Source of the DNA: Xanthocytophaga agilis
GTDB lineage: Bacteria > Bacteroidota > Bacteroidia > Cytophagales > 172606-1
Direction of reading: 5' to 3'
DNA: 64,000 nucleotides
NCBI RefSeq assembly: GCF_030068605.1
Contig: NZ_JASJOU010000017.1
Location: 124,001 to 188,000 of the forward strand
Part shown: positions 17,333 through 26,663 of the stretch, in pieces
Layout: each line of letters starts with the position of its first letter
How positions within the stretch are numbered: the first letter of the stretch is position 1
Notes under the pieces: model-generated
What the model saw: the letters and a program-made list of their open reading frames with translations, nothing else
Told to the model about the DNA's origin: nothing
Database searches by the model: none
Position numbers and translations under genes: made by a program

Positions 17333-19318
17333 ATGGGTACCTACAGGTATTTGCCAGTATTCAAACGACTGGCCTTTGTTTCTTCGTTGTTGCTTATGCC
17401 TGCAGGCTTGTCTGCCCAGAATGGTGCATCAGGCCAGGCATTGTTTCAGTTTCTGGGATCTTATTCCAGTCAGGGAGTACCTAACTATCTGGAAGCTCAG
17501 AAGGATGTGATAGATAGCCTGCAACTTAGGGATATTGCTGTGGCACTACCAGAAAGTAAACCTGTACCCCAATTCCATCCGGAATATATCGCAGTACAAT
17601 CTGAAACAGAGCTCAAACTGACAAAAGAGGCAGACGTCTGGGTCACATTTGTCGGTGAGATGGCAGGATTCAGAAATGTACTGGGATTTTACACCTATGA
17701 TCTGAACAATCCTCCGGCAACGGCTGATCAGATTATTGGCAAAACCGTTATTTTCCCCAATGTTTCCACCGCTGGAAGCGGAGGAGGATTAGCCATCGGA
17801 AGCAAGGTAAAAATAGGACACTTTAAAGCTAACACAGGTATAGGATGGTTTCTGATAGCGGATGGATGGAAAGAAAATGGAGTAGGAAGTGGTAATTACA
17901 TTCTGTATTCCAATCCTGCCTTTAATCCGGAATCCAGCACGACAGATAAACCACATACAGTTTTGTTACACGACAAAGGGCGAAACAAGCTGATTCTGGG
18001 ATTTGAAGATCTTCGGCGTGATCAGGGCAGTGACCAGGACTTTAACGATGTACTCTTTTCTATTTCAGCAAGTCCCTTTGAGGCTATTCAGAAAAACAAT
18101 GTTATTTCTATTGCCAGTTCTGTTGTGTCGCCCATAAGTCAACCATCTAATCCCGTATCCGGATCAATGACTAATACAAACATTAATGATAGCTACAATA
18201 CTAGTACAAATAATACTTCCAACTCTGTTAACAACCAGAATACTTCTATAAGTAATTCCAACTCCAATAATACAACCCATACAACAAATACGAATTCCAA
18301 CAACACAACAACAAACACCAATTCGAATAACACCAATGTAGTCAACAATACTACAACAATTGTAAACAATAACACAACCATTGTCACTACAGGTGGTAAT
18401 ATGAATGGAAGCAATGTAAATGGAAGTGGAGCTAGTAACAATACATCAACCAATAATTCATCGGATAATAAGCCTGCTCCGGGCCGCAATACTCCAGCGA
18501 ATCCCACAAGACCGGGAAGGTATGAGCCTGTGGCTTCAGGAAAGCCTAACACTACGTTTCCTGAATCCAATACCTCTGAATCTGTAGCTCTGCCATCTGG
18601 TATGTGTTCTCTGTATGGTTTTAATGAGGTTGATTTTAAGAAAACGTATAATCTGATACGCAGCAAACCTGTGGAAGATGTACGAGTGTCTACGCTCAGA
18701 CAAGCAGCTAAAGGACGATACCTGACAATAGATCAGTCAGTCCAGTTGTTACGCCTTCTCACTGTGGGAGAGCACCGTCTGGAAATGGCTAAGTATTTAT
18801 ATGACTATAGTTGTGAGAGACATAATTATTTCATGGTAGGCCAGGTGCTGACAACAGCGAGTCATGAAAGAGAATTCAATGCCTTTCTGGAAAAGAAGAA
18901 TCCATCTGTTGCACAAAGCCGTCCGGTCCCTCCTGTCAGACAAAGTGGAAGACCCAGAGGGTATTCATCGTCTGCCAGCAGTGCTGTACCTCAGCCACTT
19001 CCTGGTTATACTTCGGATGCCTATGCACCCAATGCCTTTACTGATACCGAGTTTGAAGTTTTAAAAAGTAATGTACAGCAACAAAGCTTTTCTGATACAA
19101 AACTTACCATTATTCAGCAAGCTGTGAAAAACCGCTCTCTGAGTACTGCCCAGGACATTGAATTGATGAATCTGATGTCGTTTGAACAGGATAAGCTTAA
19201 ACTGGCAAAATGGCTGTATGACTTCACCTATGATCAGCAAAATTACTATAAGGTGAATGCTGCATTTTCATTTTCAAGTAGTGTAGATGAGCTAAATAAA
19301 TACCTGAATAGCAAATAA
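17333..19318 (+). CDS. Secreted DUF4114/DUF4476 protein with an Asn/Thr-rich linker
   Basis: The ATG at 17333 opens a signal peptide (FKRLAFVSSLLLMPAGLSAQ), giving 661 residues. A DUF4114-like beta domain spans about 100-260 and ends in the acidic motif DQGSDQDFNDVLFSIS, a probable calcium site. A stretch of about 100 residues made mostly of Asn, Thr and Ser follows (about 280-385). Two DUF4476 helical repeats come last (about 425-520 and 570-660); both contain the pattern of a basic helix, LTVGEHRLEMAKYLYDY or MSFEQDKLKLAKWLYDF, then a tyrosine. The product is probably an extracellular or surface protein; its function is unknown. No T9SS C-terminal domain is seen. Confidence 0.85.
   Translation: MGTYRYLPVFKRLAFVSSLLLMPAGLSAQNGASGQALFQFLGSYSSQGVPNYLEAQKDVIDSLQLRDIAVALPESKPVPQFHPEYIAVQSETELKLTKEADVWVTFVGEMAGFRNVLGFYTYDLNNPPATADQIIGKTVIFPNVSTAGSGGGLAIGSKVKIGHFKANTGIGWFLIADGWKENGVGSGNYILYSNPAFNPESSTTDKPHTVLLHDKGRNKLILGFEDLRRDQGSDQDFNDVLFSISASPFEAIQKNNVISIASSVVSPISQPSNPVSGSMTNTNINDSYNTSTNNTSNSVNNQNTSISNSNSNNTTHTTNTNSNNTTTNTNSNNTNVVNNTTTIVNNNTTIVTTGGNMNGSNVNGSGASNNTSTNNSSDNKPAPGRNTPANPTRPGRYEPVASGKPNTTFPESNTSESVALPSGMCSLYGFNEVDFKKTYNLIRSKPVEDVRVSTLRQAAKGRYLTIDQSVQLLRLLTVGEHRLEMAKYLYDYSCERHNYFMVGQVLTTASHEREFNAFLEKKNPSVAQSRPVPPVRQSGRPRGYSSSASSAVPQPLPGYTSDAYAPNAFTDTEFEVLKSNVQQQSFSDTKLTIIQQAVKNRSLSTAQDIELMNLMSFEQDKLKLAKWLYDFTYDQQNYYKVNAAFSFSSSVDELNKYLNSK
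18172..18471 (+). repeat. Low-complexity AAC/ACA-rich tract encoding an Asn/Thr/Ser linker
   Basis: The tract consists of AAT, AAC, ACA and AGT codons without a fixed unit. It encodes a flexible polar linker between the DUF4114 and DUF4476 parts. The composition suggests expansion by slippage, so its length may vary between strains. The antisense strand looks like a hydrophobic ORF only because of this bias. Confidence 0.7.
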
Positions 19319-19500
19319 TAGTAGATGAAGCATTAACCATCTGCTTCATCAGAATTTGCTTTTTTGTAAACACACAAATCTGGCTCACCAAATTCTCATT
19401 GGGTCCCGTGTTTTTTGGGCAAGCAAAAAATGAAGAGTCTACAAGAAGAGTGATGATTGAGACAATAAACAAACGCAGGAAGAGAGATTTTTCAAAAATT

Positions 19501-19539
19501 AACCCGAGCCTATACATCTCAAAAACATAAGCTCGGGTT
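19501..19539. terminator. Stem-loop between convergent genes
   Basis: AACCCGAGC (19501-19509) pairs with GCTCGGGTT (19531-19539), leaving a 21-nt A-rich loop, and is followed by TTTAC on the plus strand. It lies between the ends of the DUF4114 gene and the SMP-30-like gene and may serve either. Confidence 0.5.
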
Positions 19540-19612
19540 TTACTCACATCCCAAATTTGGGGTCACTCATGTATTTGTATTCTAAAAAACGAAACAGGAT
19601 ATAAAAAATATC

Positions 19613-20680
19613 TTATCTGAATAGCTCAAAAACAGATAATGTATTGCAGTTATCTATGGTCTTATTGGCATTGGTAGTATAGGTATCAAAATTGACTACC
19701 ACCAACTGATTCCCTATCACAGCCAAATCACAGGGACAATCCAGTTCTGCCCCACAAGCAGCATCTTTATTTGACCATAACATCACCAACTTCTTCTCGG
19801 TCAAACTATACTGTAGAATGCTATTTTCCAGAAAATTAGCAATCAGCAACGAATTTGATTTTTTGTCAAAGAAAATACCATCACATCCTACCAGATCAGC
19901 TTGTTTGAGAATAGGTGTAATAGCAGGCATCTGAGAGTTTTTGTCAAAACTAATTTTGATTAATTTGCCATCACTGAAATTTCCTACATACAGATCTCCA
20001 TTCTGATCAAAATCCATCCCATCTACTCCTACTCCATCGGTAGTAGCGTCATCGAGCTGCATTTCATAAACCAGATAACGGGCTCTATTCTGTGGATTGA
20101 GTAGTATAGGTTGTTTGGCAAGCTCACTAATGGGGAAGCGATAAACTCCACTTTTTCGGGCGTGATCCGTCCAGGCATCCGTAATATAAATATATCCGTT
20201 ATAGAATCTTAGGCCATTGGCAACCTGCAATCCGGATACAACCGTTTCAATTTTTTGGATGGCACCCTTTTCAAGCCTGGCACGAAGTACTCTGGATGCC
20301 TGTTTTCCAGAAGCAAAGTTTTGATTGTCTGCAATGTATAAATAACCGTCTGACCCGATAGCCATACCCATTGGGTGTACTTTACCTGTGAGAGGATTTT
20401 TAGGCAGCGAAGTCCAGGTGTTCAGTATTTTCCCTTCCGGATTAAGCTTTATAATTTTGGCCCCAAACCGATCATAGGTAGTAGCATTGGTAACAGAGAG
20501 ATAAAAATTACCTGATTCATCAAATGCCATAGCATCAGGAGTCATACAGGTGCTATCAAGCTGGACAAATACTCTGGGCTTACTTAGTTTCACGCCTGTC
20601 TGAGCCAGTATCTTACCGGCAATAGAGAGAAGTAAAAGGAACCCTGTCCACAGAAGTTTTCTTGAAAAAGTTATTGCCAT
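19613..20680 (-). CDS. Secreted SMP-30/gluconolactonase-like or NHL-type beta-propeller protein
   Basis: The start is set at the second ATG (20680) because it opens a clean signal peptide (SRKLLWTGFLLLLSIAGKILAQ), giving 355 residues. The rest is a six-bladed propeller with repeats such as PDAMAFDESGNFYLSVT, PMGMAIGSDGYLYIADNQ, VANGLRFYNGYIYITDAW and VDGMDFDQNGDLYVGNF. These resemble SMP-30/gluconolactonases and strictosidine synthase-like proteins, whose aspartate and asparagine residues bind calcium or zinc. The enzyme could hydrolyse a lactone or ester in the periplasm, but the family includes non-enzymatic propellers. Confidence 0.75.
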   Translation of the reverse strand: MAITFSRKLLWTGFLLLLSIAGKILAQTGVKLSKPRVFVQLDSTCMTPDAMAFDESGNFYLSVTNATTYDRFGAKIIKLNPEGKILNTWTSLPKNPLTGKVHPMGMAIGSDGYLYIADNQNFASGKQASRVLRARLEKGAIQKIETVVSGLQVANGLRFYNGYIYITDAWTDHARKSGVYRFPISELAKQPILLNPQNRARYLVYEMQLDDATTDGVGVDGMDFDQNGDLYVGNFSDGKLIKISFDKNSQMPAITPILKQADLVGCDGIFFDKKSNSLLIANFLENSILQYSLTEKKLVMLWSNKDAACGAELDCPCDLAVIGNQLVVVNFDTYTTNANKTIDNCNTLSVFELFR

Positions 20681-21029
20681 GGTAGTTGTAGTAAATCGGA
20701 TAGACAATCAAAAAAAAACTTTGGTCCTGTTGGTAAAGAAAGAAATTGATTTACTCTCAGATTCTCAACACAATCTGGCTGAAAGGTTAAATTAATTACC
20801 TGAAAGGCAGAAGTTTGTGTGATAGCTGTTAACTTCTCATGATTATTTCCTATAAATCAGTTACCCGTATTGGCCTCTGTAGTTAGTACCGATTGTAGAT
20901 TGTTTCCAGGAAATTGCGGTATATCTGATCATTTGGACAACGTCCATATCCATCTCTAATTTTTTTCTAATCTCCTTCTAATCTCGTTTTAATGTTGGCA
21001 TCCTTTCTTGGTAATGAAAAGTTTGAAAG
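20681..21029. other. Divergent intergenic region holding the efflux-cassette control site
   Basis: The left part belongs to the upstream region of the minus-strand propeller gene. The right part contains four TAAT half-sites, listed separately, just before the first gene of the efflux cassette. No ORF of note was seen. Confidence 0.5.
20955..20993 (+). promoter_or_regulatory. Four tandem TAAT half-sites with 11-bp period, probable response-regulator box (site A)
   Basis: TCTAAT-like units put TAAT at 20957-20960, 20968-20971, 20979-20982 and 20990-20993, an exact 11-bp period. The arrangement, and the following GTTnnCATCCTTT, is nearly identical to site B at 30076-30114. OmpR/PhoB-type regulators bind head-to-tail half-sites spaced 11 bp, and such a regulator is encoded inside the cassette that this site precedes. 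Confidence 0.7.
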
Positions 21030-21821
21030 ATGCTACTTGTTATTACATTTTGGATTACGTATAGCTGCCATAAAGGTTTATTTCCTTTATCTGCTTTTTA
21101 TTTCTCTCCTGTAGAGAGGACAAAACCAGAAAGATATCGGAAAAAGGAGGTTACACTATCTGGCAATTCAACAGGTACGAAAGTAATCTACAAGCTTATC
21201 AAAGCTTATTGCATTGGCTCTTTATGTTTTGCCGGAATGTTTTTACTTGGTCTGCTATTACTTTTCTTTTGTGCCCTGGGATGTTTTTACGGAGAAAGCT
21301 TTGGTCAGATTTCCAAATGTAGAGTTAACCAAAGTACCATTAATGGAATTTATCGAAACGCTTCTGATTTTGAATCACATCGTTTAGCATTTTCTTTTCC
21401 CGAGAAAAAAAGTAACTGGATACATAAGCAGGTCTTTAGTCAGAGATTTCGTCTGAAAAATCCAGACACACTGTTTTCTTTTACTGCTGGCCAGTTTTGG
21501 GGTTTTCACAGTGACGGAAAAGATTGGCGCTTTTTCAAAAATGATTCCTATGAGTGTATCTATCATAATGGAATATATGTTTACAAACAACAGGTAATAG
21601 GTGAGTCAACCTATTATCTATACTTCTTCAGTCGGACAGCATCTTCGGATATTTATTATTTGAATCGTCGTTATCTGCAACAGGTGTATGCAGATAACCC
21701 ACGTTTTCTCAGATTGCTCCAGTCACCAAAAGGAAACTCTTGGCTAAGTGATGAAGCCTATACTGGCGGTCCACCTCGGATTGCAGCCTTGTACCATATA
21801 AGTTTTACTATACAACCCTAA
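21030..21821 (+). CDS. Hypothetical membrane-anchored protein, first gene of the efflux cassette
   Basis: I do not recognise this 263-residue protein. A strongly hydrophobic segment lies at about 67-90 (SLCFAGMFLLGLLLLFFCALGC), preceded by a lysine-rich stretch. The C-terminal 170 residues are rich in aromatic residues and look like a beta-strand domain outside the membrane. The first 50 residues are of uneven quality and contain no later Met until residue 72, so the true start may be further in, possibly at a non-ATG codon. The gene lies 37 bp after the four-repeat box and 59 bp before the tolC gene, so it is probably co-transcribed with the RND pump and may be an accessory factor. Confidence 0.65.
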   Translation: MLLVITFWITYSCHKGLFPLSAFYFSPVERTKPERYRKKEVTLSGNSTGTKVIYKLIKAYCIGSLCFAGMFLLGLLLLFFCALGCFYGESFGQISKCRVNQSTINGIYRNASDFESHRLAFSFPEKKSNWIHKQVFSQRFRLKNPDTLFSFTAGQFWGFHSDGKDWRFFKNDSYECIYHNGIYVYKQQVIGESTYYLYFFSRTASSDIYYLNRRYLQQVYADNPRFLRLLQSPKGNSWLSDEAYTGGPPRIAALYHISFTIQP

Positions 21822-21880
21822 GTAGATCCTGACCTGTACACATATTCCTTCCTATTTAGTAGTCCAAGAACAAAGTACCT

Positions 21881-23299
21881 ATGAATTATCTAATCTGTCG
21901 TGCTCTTCTCAGGAATACAATCTTGCACACGACTATTTTCTGCCTCTTACTCGCTTTCAAATCAGTGAGCATAAAAGGTCAATCTTCAACAGATGTTATA
22001 ACACTGCCACAATTGCTTTCAAAAGCCCGTGCCAGTTATCCCGCTATGGCAATACAATCTGCCAGAACACAAGCCAGCCAGGCCTATATCAAACAAGTAA
22101 AGGCAAACCAACTTCCTACTCTGAGACTACAGGAAGAGCTGACTCTAGGTACTGCCAATAGCCGACAGGGTTCTTACTTTTCACCAGGTGTCAATGTATC
22201 TACTTCGGGTCGAAATCAGACAGAGGCTACAGGTGAAGTAGCAACAGGCAATATTGCAGTAGCCTTTGCCGAATGGAAGATATTTAATTTCGGAGGTTTT
22301 CAGGCTGAGCAAAACGTAGCCAAAGCCGAATGGCAGGGAGCAGTTGCATCTCTACAAAAGGAGGAGTTTCTATTACAGAAAACGGTCATTGAAGCCTACC
22401 TGAATCTGCTTAAATATCAGCGGCTGGCATTGATTGAACAGCAGAATATGACCAGAGCTCAAAAAATCAGTCAGGTCATTGAGAACCTGGTCAGAACCGG
22501 ATTAAAGCCCAGTCTAGATAGTTCACTGGCTATTGCCGAACTCACAAAGGCAAACCTAAATTTTCTCCGTTTGCAGGAGCAATATCAGCAATCTTACTTA
22601 TATCTTTCCATGCTCTGCGGACTGACGCCAAATACCTGGCAGGCAGATACAACTCTCAATACAAGTAGATTGCAAAATATATCTACCACAGGCGTACTTC
22701 CTGCCGACCATCCGTCTTTACTTCCCTATCAACGAAATATTGATCTACAACTGGCTAGAAACACTTTCCTTCAGAAAGAGATTATGCCTAAGTTTTCACT
22801 CTTGGGAGCTGTCTGGATGAGGGGATCGAGCATAACAACCGAAAGCACATTTGGACCACTTGCCAATGGACTCGGGTTTCAGAGACAAAACTTTCTGCTT
22901 GGTGCTGTTGCCAGCTTTGATCTGATTGATATTGAGCGCATGCATCGAAAACGCTCGGTACAGCAATACCATCTGGAACAAGCCCGCCAGGAGCTGACGC
23001 TTTCCAGAATGCAACTGGAAAACGAACTGATGACAACTGATGCCTCATTAACTGCACTCCAAGGACAACTTAATCAGATTCCACGTCTGATCCGTGCCGG
23101 ACAGGATGTATACAATCAACGACTTAACTTATACAACAATGGGTTGGAAACTATCATTGGTTTAACCAGCTCGCTTCAGATGGTCTACCAGACAGAAAAA
23201 GAGTATGAAGAACTTCGGGATCGTACCACTCGCCAGGTACTTAGAAAAGCACTAGCTACAAATGACATAGATTCCTTTTTACGCTTATTCCAACCTTGA
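21881..23299 (+). CDS. TolC-family outer-membrane efflux channel
   Basis: This 472-residue protein has a signal peptide (about 1-34) and two copies of the outer-membrane efflux protein coiled-coil unit. The first spans about 40-250 (TLPQLLSKARASYPAMAIQSARTQASQAYIKQVKANQLPTLRL) and the second about 260-460. It forms the trimeric channel through which the RND pump exports its substrate. It lies 18 bp before the RND permease gene. The order tolC-RND-adaptor differs from the more common adaptor-first order. Confidence 0.94.
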   Translation: MNYLICRALLRNTILHTTIFCLLLAFKSVSIKGQSSTDVITLPQLLSKARASYPAMAIQSARTQASQAYIKQVKANQLPTLRLQEELTLGTANSRQGSYFSPGVNVSTSGRNQTEATGEVATGNIAVAFAEWKIFNFGGFQAEQNVAKAEWQGAVASLQKEEFLLQKTVIEAYLNLLKYQRLALIEQQNMTRAQKISQVIENLVRTGLKPSLDSSLAIAELTKANLNFLRLQEQYQQSYLYLSMLCGLTPNTWQADTTLNTSRLQNISTTGVLPADHPSLLPYQRNIDLQLARNTFLQKEIMPKFSLLGAVWMRGSSITTESTFGPLANGLGFQRQNFLLGAVASFDLIDIERMHRKRSVQQYHLEQARQELTLSRMQLENELMTTDASLTALQGQLNQIPRLIRAGQDVYNQRLNLYNNGLETIIGLTSSLQMVYQTEKEYEELRDRTTRQVLRKALATNDIDSFLRLFQP

Positions 23300-23317
23300 T
23301 ATTTACACAAAGACATT

Positions 23318-26300
23318 ATGTCCTTACTGACAACTTCTCTGAAAAGGCCTGTTTCACTGATTGTGATTCTATCCGGGTTACTTCTGTTTTCTGTTTTATC
23401 GGCACTTCGGATTCCAATTGATATTTTTCCAAGACTTAATCTGCCTACCATCTATGTTATTGAGCCGTATGGGGGTATGTCTGCTCAGCAGATGGAAGGC
23501 TTCTTTGCTACACGTATGCAGGATCAGTTCCTGTATGTTTCCGGAATCAAAGGTATTCAGAGCCGGAGTGTACAGGGATTGACCATTCTTAAGCTTAGCT
23601 TCTATGAAGATACAGATATGGCTCAGGCAGCCGCTGAAGTAGCTATTCAAGTAAACAGGGCTATGAAATTTTTTCCTGCAGGAGCCTTGCCACCTCAGGT
23701 GGTGCGATACGATGCCTCGTCTCTTCCTGTAGGCGATATAATCTTTAGTAGTAAAACCCGATCTTTACAGGAAATACATGAGTTGGCTGTAACCCGTATC
23801 CGTCCGTTGTTTTCTACTGTGCCTGGATTGTCAGCCCCACCCCCTATCGGCACCAACTCCAGAACCATTGTTGTGAACCTTGATCCGGAGAAAATTCGGA
23901 GTCTAAGCATTTCTCCAGATGAAGTAATAGATGCCTTGGCCAGAAACAATACTATGACTCCATCGGGCAATATCCGGATTGAGAATACCATGTATGTAAC
24001 TACCTTAAATTCGCTGGAAAAAGAGGTAGAGGATTTTAACCAGATTCCTGTCGTGACCAGTGGACGGAATATGATCTTTCTTAAAGATATTGCCACGGTT
24101 CAGGATGCTTCCGATATCACTGCAGGATATGCCCTGGTAAACGGAAAACGATCTTCCTATATTCCGGTTGTAAAAACACCCGATGCCTCTACCTGGTCTG
24201 TTGTAAGTGCACTAAAAGCCAAATTACCGGAAATGCGCAGCCTGTTACCGGATGATATTGAAGTAAACTATGAGTTTGACCAGTCTGTTTTTGTGATCAA
24301 TGCTGTCAAAAGTCTATTAATAGAGGGGGGAATCGGTGCCTTGTTTACTGGACTGATGGTACTGTTGTTTTTGGGTGATTTGCGTAGTTCCATGATCGTA
24401 ATCATTACCATTCCAGTCTCTGTCTTCGTCGCCATTCTTTGCCTGCTGCTTTCTGGTCAGACTCTGAATCTGATGACACTTTCTGGTCTTGCTCTTTCCA
24501 TCGGTATACTGGTAGATATGGCAACAGTAACCATTGAGAATATCCACCAGCATCTGGAGCAGGGCAAGCCCAAGAAACAGGCAGTACTGGAAGCATGTCA
24601 GGAAATAGCACTGCCATTGTTGCTGATTTTGCTTTGTATCCTGGCTGTATTCTCTCCAGCCTTGATTATGTCCGGAGTACCCAGAGCTATGTTTCTACCC
24701 TTGTCTCTTTCTATTGGTTTTGCCATGACTGCCGCCTACTTTCTGGCACAGAGCCTGGTACCCATACTGACCAACTGGTGGATAAAGGACGAACCACATG
24801 ACAACCATTCAACTCCTCCAATAGTATCTGACGAGGTAACGATACACACAGAAGAAAACTCAAAACAACAGGTTTATCAAACAACGAAAGTAACTGGCTT
24901 TGAACGATTCCGGCAAGTATTTCTCAGACAGGTAGAATGGCTGCTTGGATATAAAAAAAGTATTGTGATTGTGTATGTTCTTTTTGCCTTTGGACTGGCA
25001 GCTACAGGGTTCCTTCTGATTGGAAAAGATTTGATGCCAAAAGTAAATTCAGGTCAGCTGGTGATACGGATGCAAATGCCAGATGGAACCCGGCTGGAGC
25101 GCACCGAACAAAGTGTACGCGAGTTTCTTACCATTTTGGATGAGCTTACAGATCAGAATGTAGCCATCACTTCTGCCTATGTAGGGGTAGTCCCTACCAA
25201 CTACGCTACCACAAACCTGTATATTTCAACGAGTGGTTCCCATGATGCAGTCATCAAAGTATCCCTCACAGAAGGCTACCATACGAATCTCGATGACCTG
25301 AAGGAAAAGATTCGCCAGAAAACCAGTCAGCAGATGCCTCAGCTACGAATCTCTTTTGAACCTGCCGATCTGACTGACAAACTCATGAGTCAGGGAGCCT
25401 ATACGCCTATTGAGGTACAGGTAGCCGGACGAAATATGGATCAGATTGAAACTTATGCAAACGAACTTGTAATCGCTTTGCAAAAGATTTCTTCCTTGCG
25501 GGATGTACGGATCACTCAACCGCTTAAGTTTCCTGTAATCTCTATTTCACTTGACAGAATCAAGCTTTCTCAGATGGGACTAAAACTGGATGAGATTACA
25601 CGCTCTATTACTACGGCAACTTCTTCAAGCCGCTACATTTCCAAAAATCAATGGCTAGATGAATCCGCCGCCTATACCTATCAAATTCAGGTACAAGTGC
25701 CGGAGTTTGCCATGCGAAATCTGAGTCAGTTGCGTGAAATTCCACTAGTAAGCGGACAAATGCGTCCGGTCTTATCTGATGTAGCTGAGTTTGCAGTAGA
25801 TACAGTGCCTGGTGAATATTCCCGCATAGGGCCACGCCGGTATGTAACGGTAAGTGCCAATGTCCATCATACCGATCTGGCAACGGCCACAAACCAGGTA
25901 GAAGAAGCCATCGACGCATTAGGTGCACCACCCAAAGGCTTACTCACTGAGATCAAAGGAATGTCCTCTTTGCTGGTAGAAACCCTAACCAGTCTTCAAA
26001 CTGGCCTTGGAATGGCGGTTGTTGTTATCTTTTTGTTACTGGCAGCTAATTTTCAGTCTTTCAGACTCTCACTGGCTGTGTTGACGTCTGTTCCTGCTGT
26101 TATTGCAGGGTCTGTGGGTCTTCTGTTACTCACAGGAGATACCTTAAATCTTCAATCGTATATGGGTATGATTATGTCTGTAGGGATTTCGGTGGCGAAT
26201 GCCATTCTGATTGTAACTAATGCCGAAAACTTCCGGCTTGGCCTTCATCCCGCGAGAGAAGCTGCCAAAGCAAGCGTTTCTGCTCGCCTGCGCCCTGTAC

Positions 26301-26599
26301 TGATGACGAGTCTGGCAATGACAGCCGGCATGATTCCGATGGCAAGTGGATTAGGAGAAGCTGGAGAGCAAACCGCCCCCTTGGGAAGGGCTGTCATCGG
26401 CGGATTAATCGCCTCTACACTGGCTGCGTTGTATATTGTTCCTTTAGTGTATACCTGGCTTCAGGAGCGGGCGTCACTAAAAGGGGCGTCACTACTCCCA
26501 GAGCCAGCAGATCTGCCTGCAGATGTTGCCATTCTCCACCAAACTGCTCTGGTAAATCACAAATCAAGTGTAAATAACCTTGGCGTTAATGGACACTGA
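23318..26599 (+). CDS. RND-family efflux permease (AcrB-like)
   Basis: This 1093-residue inner-membrane pump has 12 predicted helices in two halves and two large periplasmic loops. Helix 1 is followed by IPIDIFPRLNLPTIYV, and helix 4 reads SGLALSIGILVDMATVTIENIHQHLEQGK. In the classical proton-relay pair of helix 4 (VDD) the second Asp is replaced here by Met: Asp400-Met401. A GxxGxxG-type end is present around residue 1000 (MTAGMIPMASGLGEAGEQTAPLGRAVIGG). The half-linker carries a polar stretch of about 40 residues near 490-530. It exports drugs, dyes or metabolites in a tripartite complex with the neighbouring TolC and adaptor. The substrate is not predictable, and nothing suggests a metal-specific CusA type. 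Confidence 0.94.
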   Translation: MSLLTTSLKRPVSLIVILSGLLLFSVLSALRIPIDIFPRLNLPTIYVIEPYGGMSAQQMEGFFATRMQDQFLYVSGIKGIQSRSVQGLTILKLSFYEDTDMAQAAAEVAIQVNRAMKFFPAGALPPQVVRYDASSLPVGDIIFSSKTRSLQEIHELAVTRIRPLFSTVPGLSAPPPIGTNSRTIVVNLDPEKIRSLSISPDEVIDALARNNTMTPSGNIRIENTMYVTTLNSLEKEVEDFNQIPVVTSGRNMIFLKDIATVQDASDITAGYALVNGKRSSYIPVVKTPDASTWSVVSALKAKLPEMRSLLPDDIEVNYEFDQSVFVINAVKSLLIEGGIGALFTGLMVLLFLGDLRSSMIVIITIPVSVFVAILCLLLSGQTLNLMTLSGLALSIGILVDMATVTIENIHQHLEQGKPKKQAVLEACQEIALPLLLILLCILAVFSPALIMSGVPRAMFLPLSLSIGFAMTAAYFLAQSLVPILTNWWIKDEPHDNHSTPPIVSDEVTIHTEENSKQQVYQTTKVTGFERFRQVFLRQVEWLLGYKKSIVIVYVLFAFGLAATGFLLIGKDLMPKVNSGQLVIRMQMPDGTRLERTEQSVREFLTILDELTDQNVAITSAYVGVVPTNYATTNLYISTSGSHDAVIKVSLTEGYHTNLDDLKEKIRQKTSQQMPQLRISFEPADLTDKLMSQGAYTPIEVQVAGRNMDQIETYANELVIALQKISSLRDVRITQPLKFPVISISLDRIKLSQMGLKLDEITRSITTATSSSRYISKNQWLDESAAYTYQIQVQVPEFAMRNLSQLREIPLVSGQMRPVLSDVAEFAVDTVPGEYSRIGPRRYVTVSANVHHTDLATATNQVEEAIDALGAPPKGLLTEIKGMSSLLVETLTSLQTGLGMAVVVIFLLLAANFQSFRLSLAVLTSVPAVIAGSVGLLLLTGDTLNLQSYMGMIMSVGISVANAILIVTNAENFRLGLHPAREAAKASVSARLRPVLMTSLAMTAGMIPMASGLGEAGEQTAPLGRAVIGGLIASTLAALYIVPLVYTWLQERASLKGASLLPEPADLPADVAILHQTALVNHKSSVNNLGVNGH

Positions 26600-26663
26600 C
26601 ACCTATATACTGAATGTTGATAAATAGTAATTGATTCATTTAAAAGAGATAAATGCTAAGCAT

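Noticed and set aside
18193-18666. 157-codon minus-strand hydrophobic ORF
   Set aside because: It is the antisense of the Asn/Thr-rich linker of the DUF4114 protein; AAC/ACA-rich DNA reads as Val/Leu-rich on the other strand.
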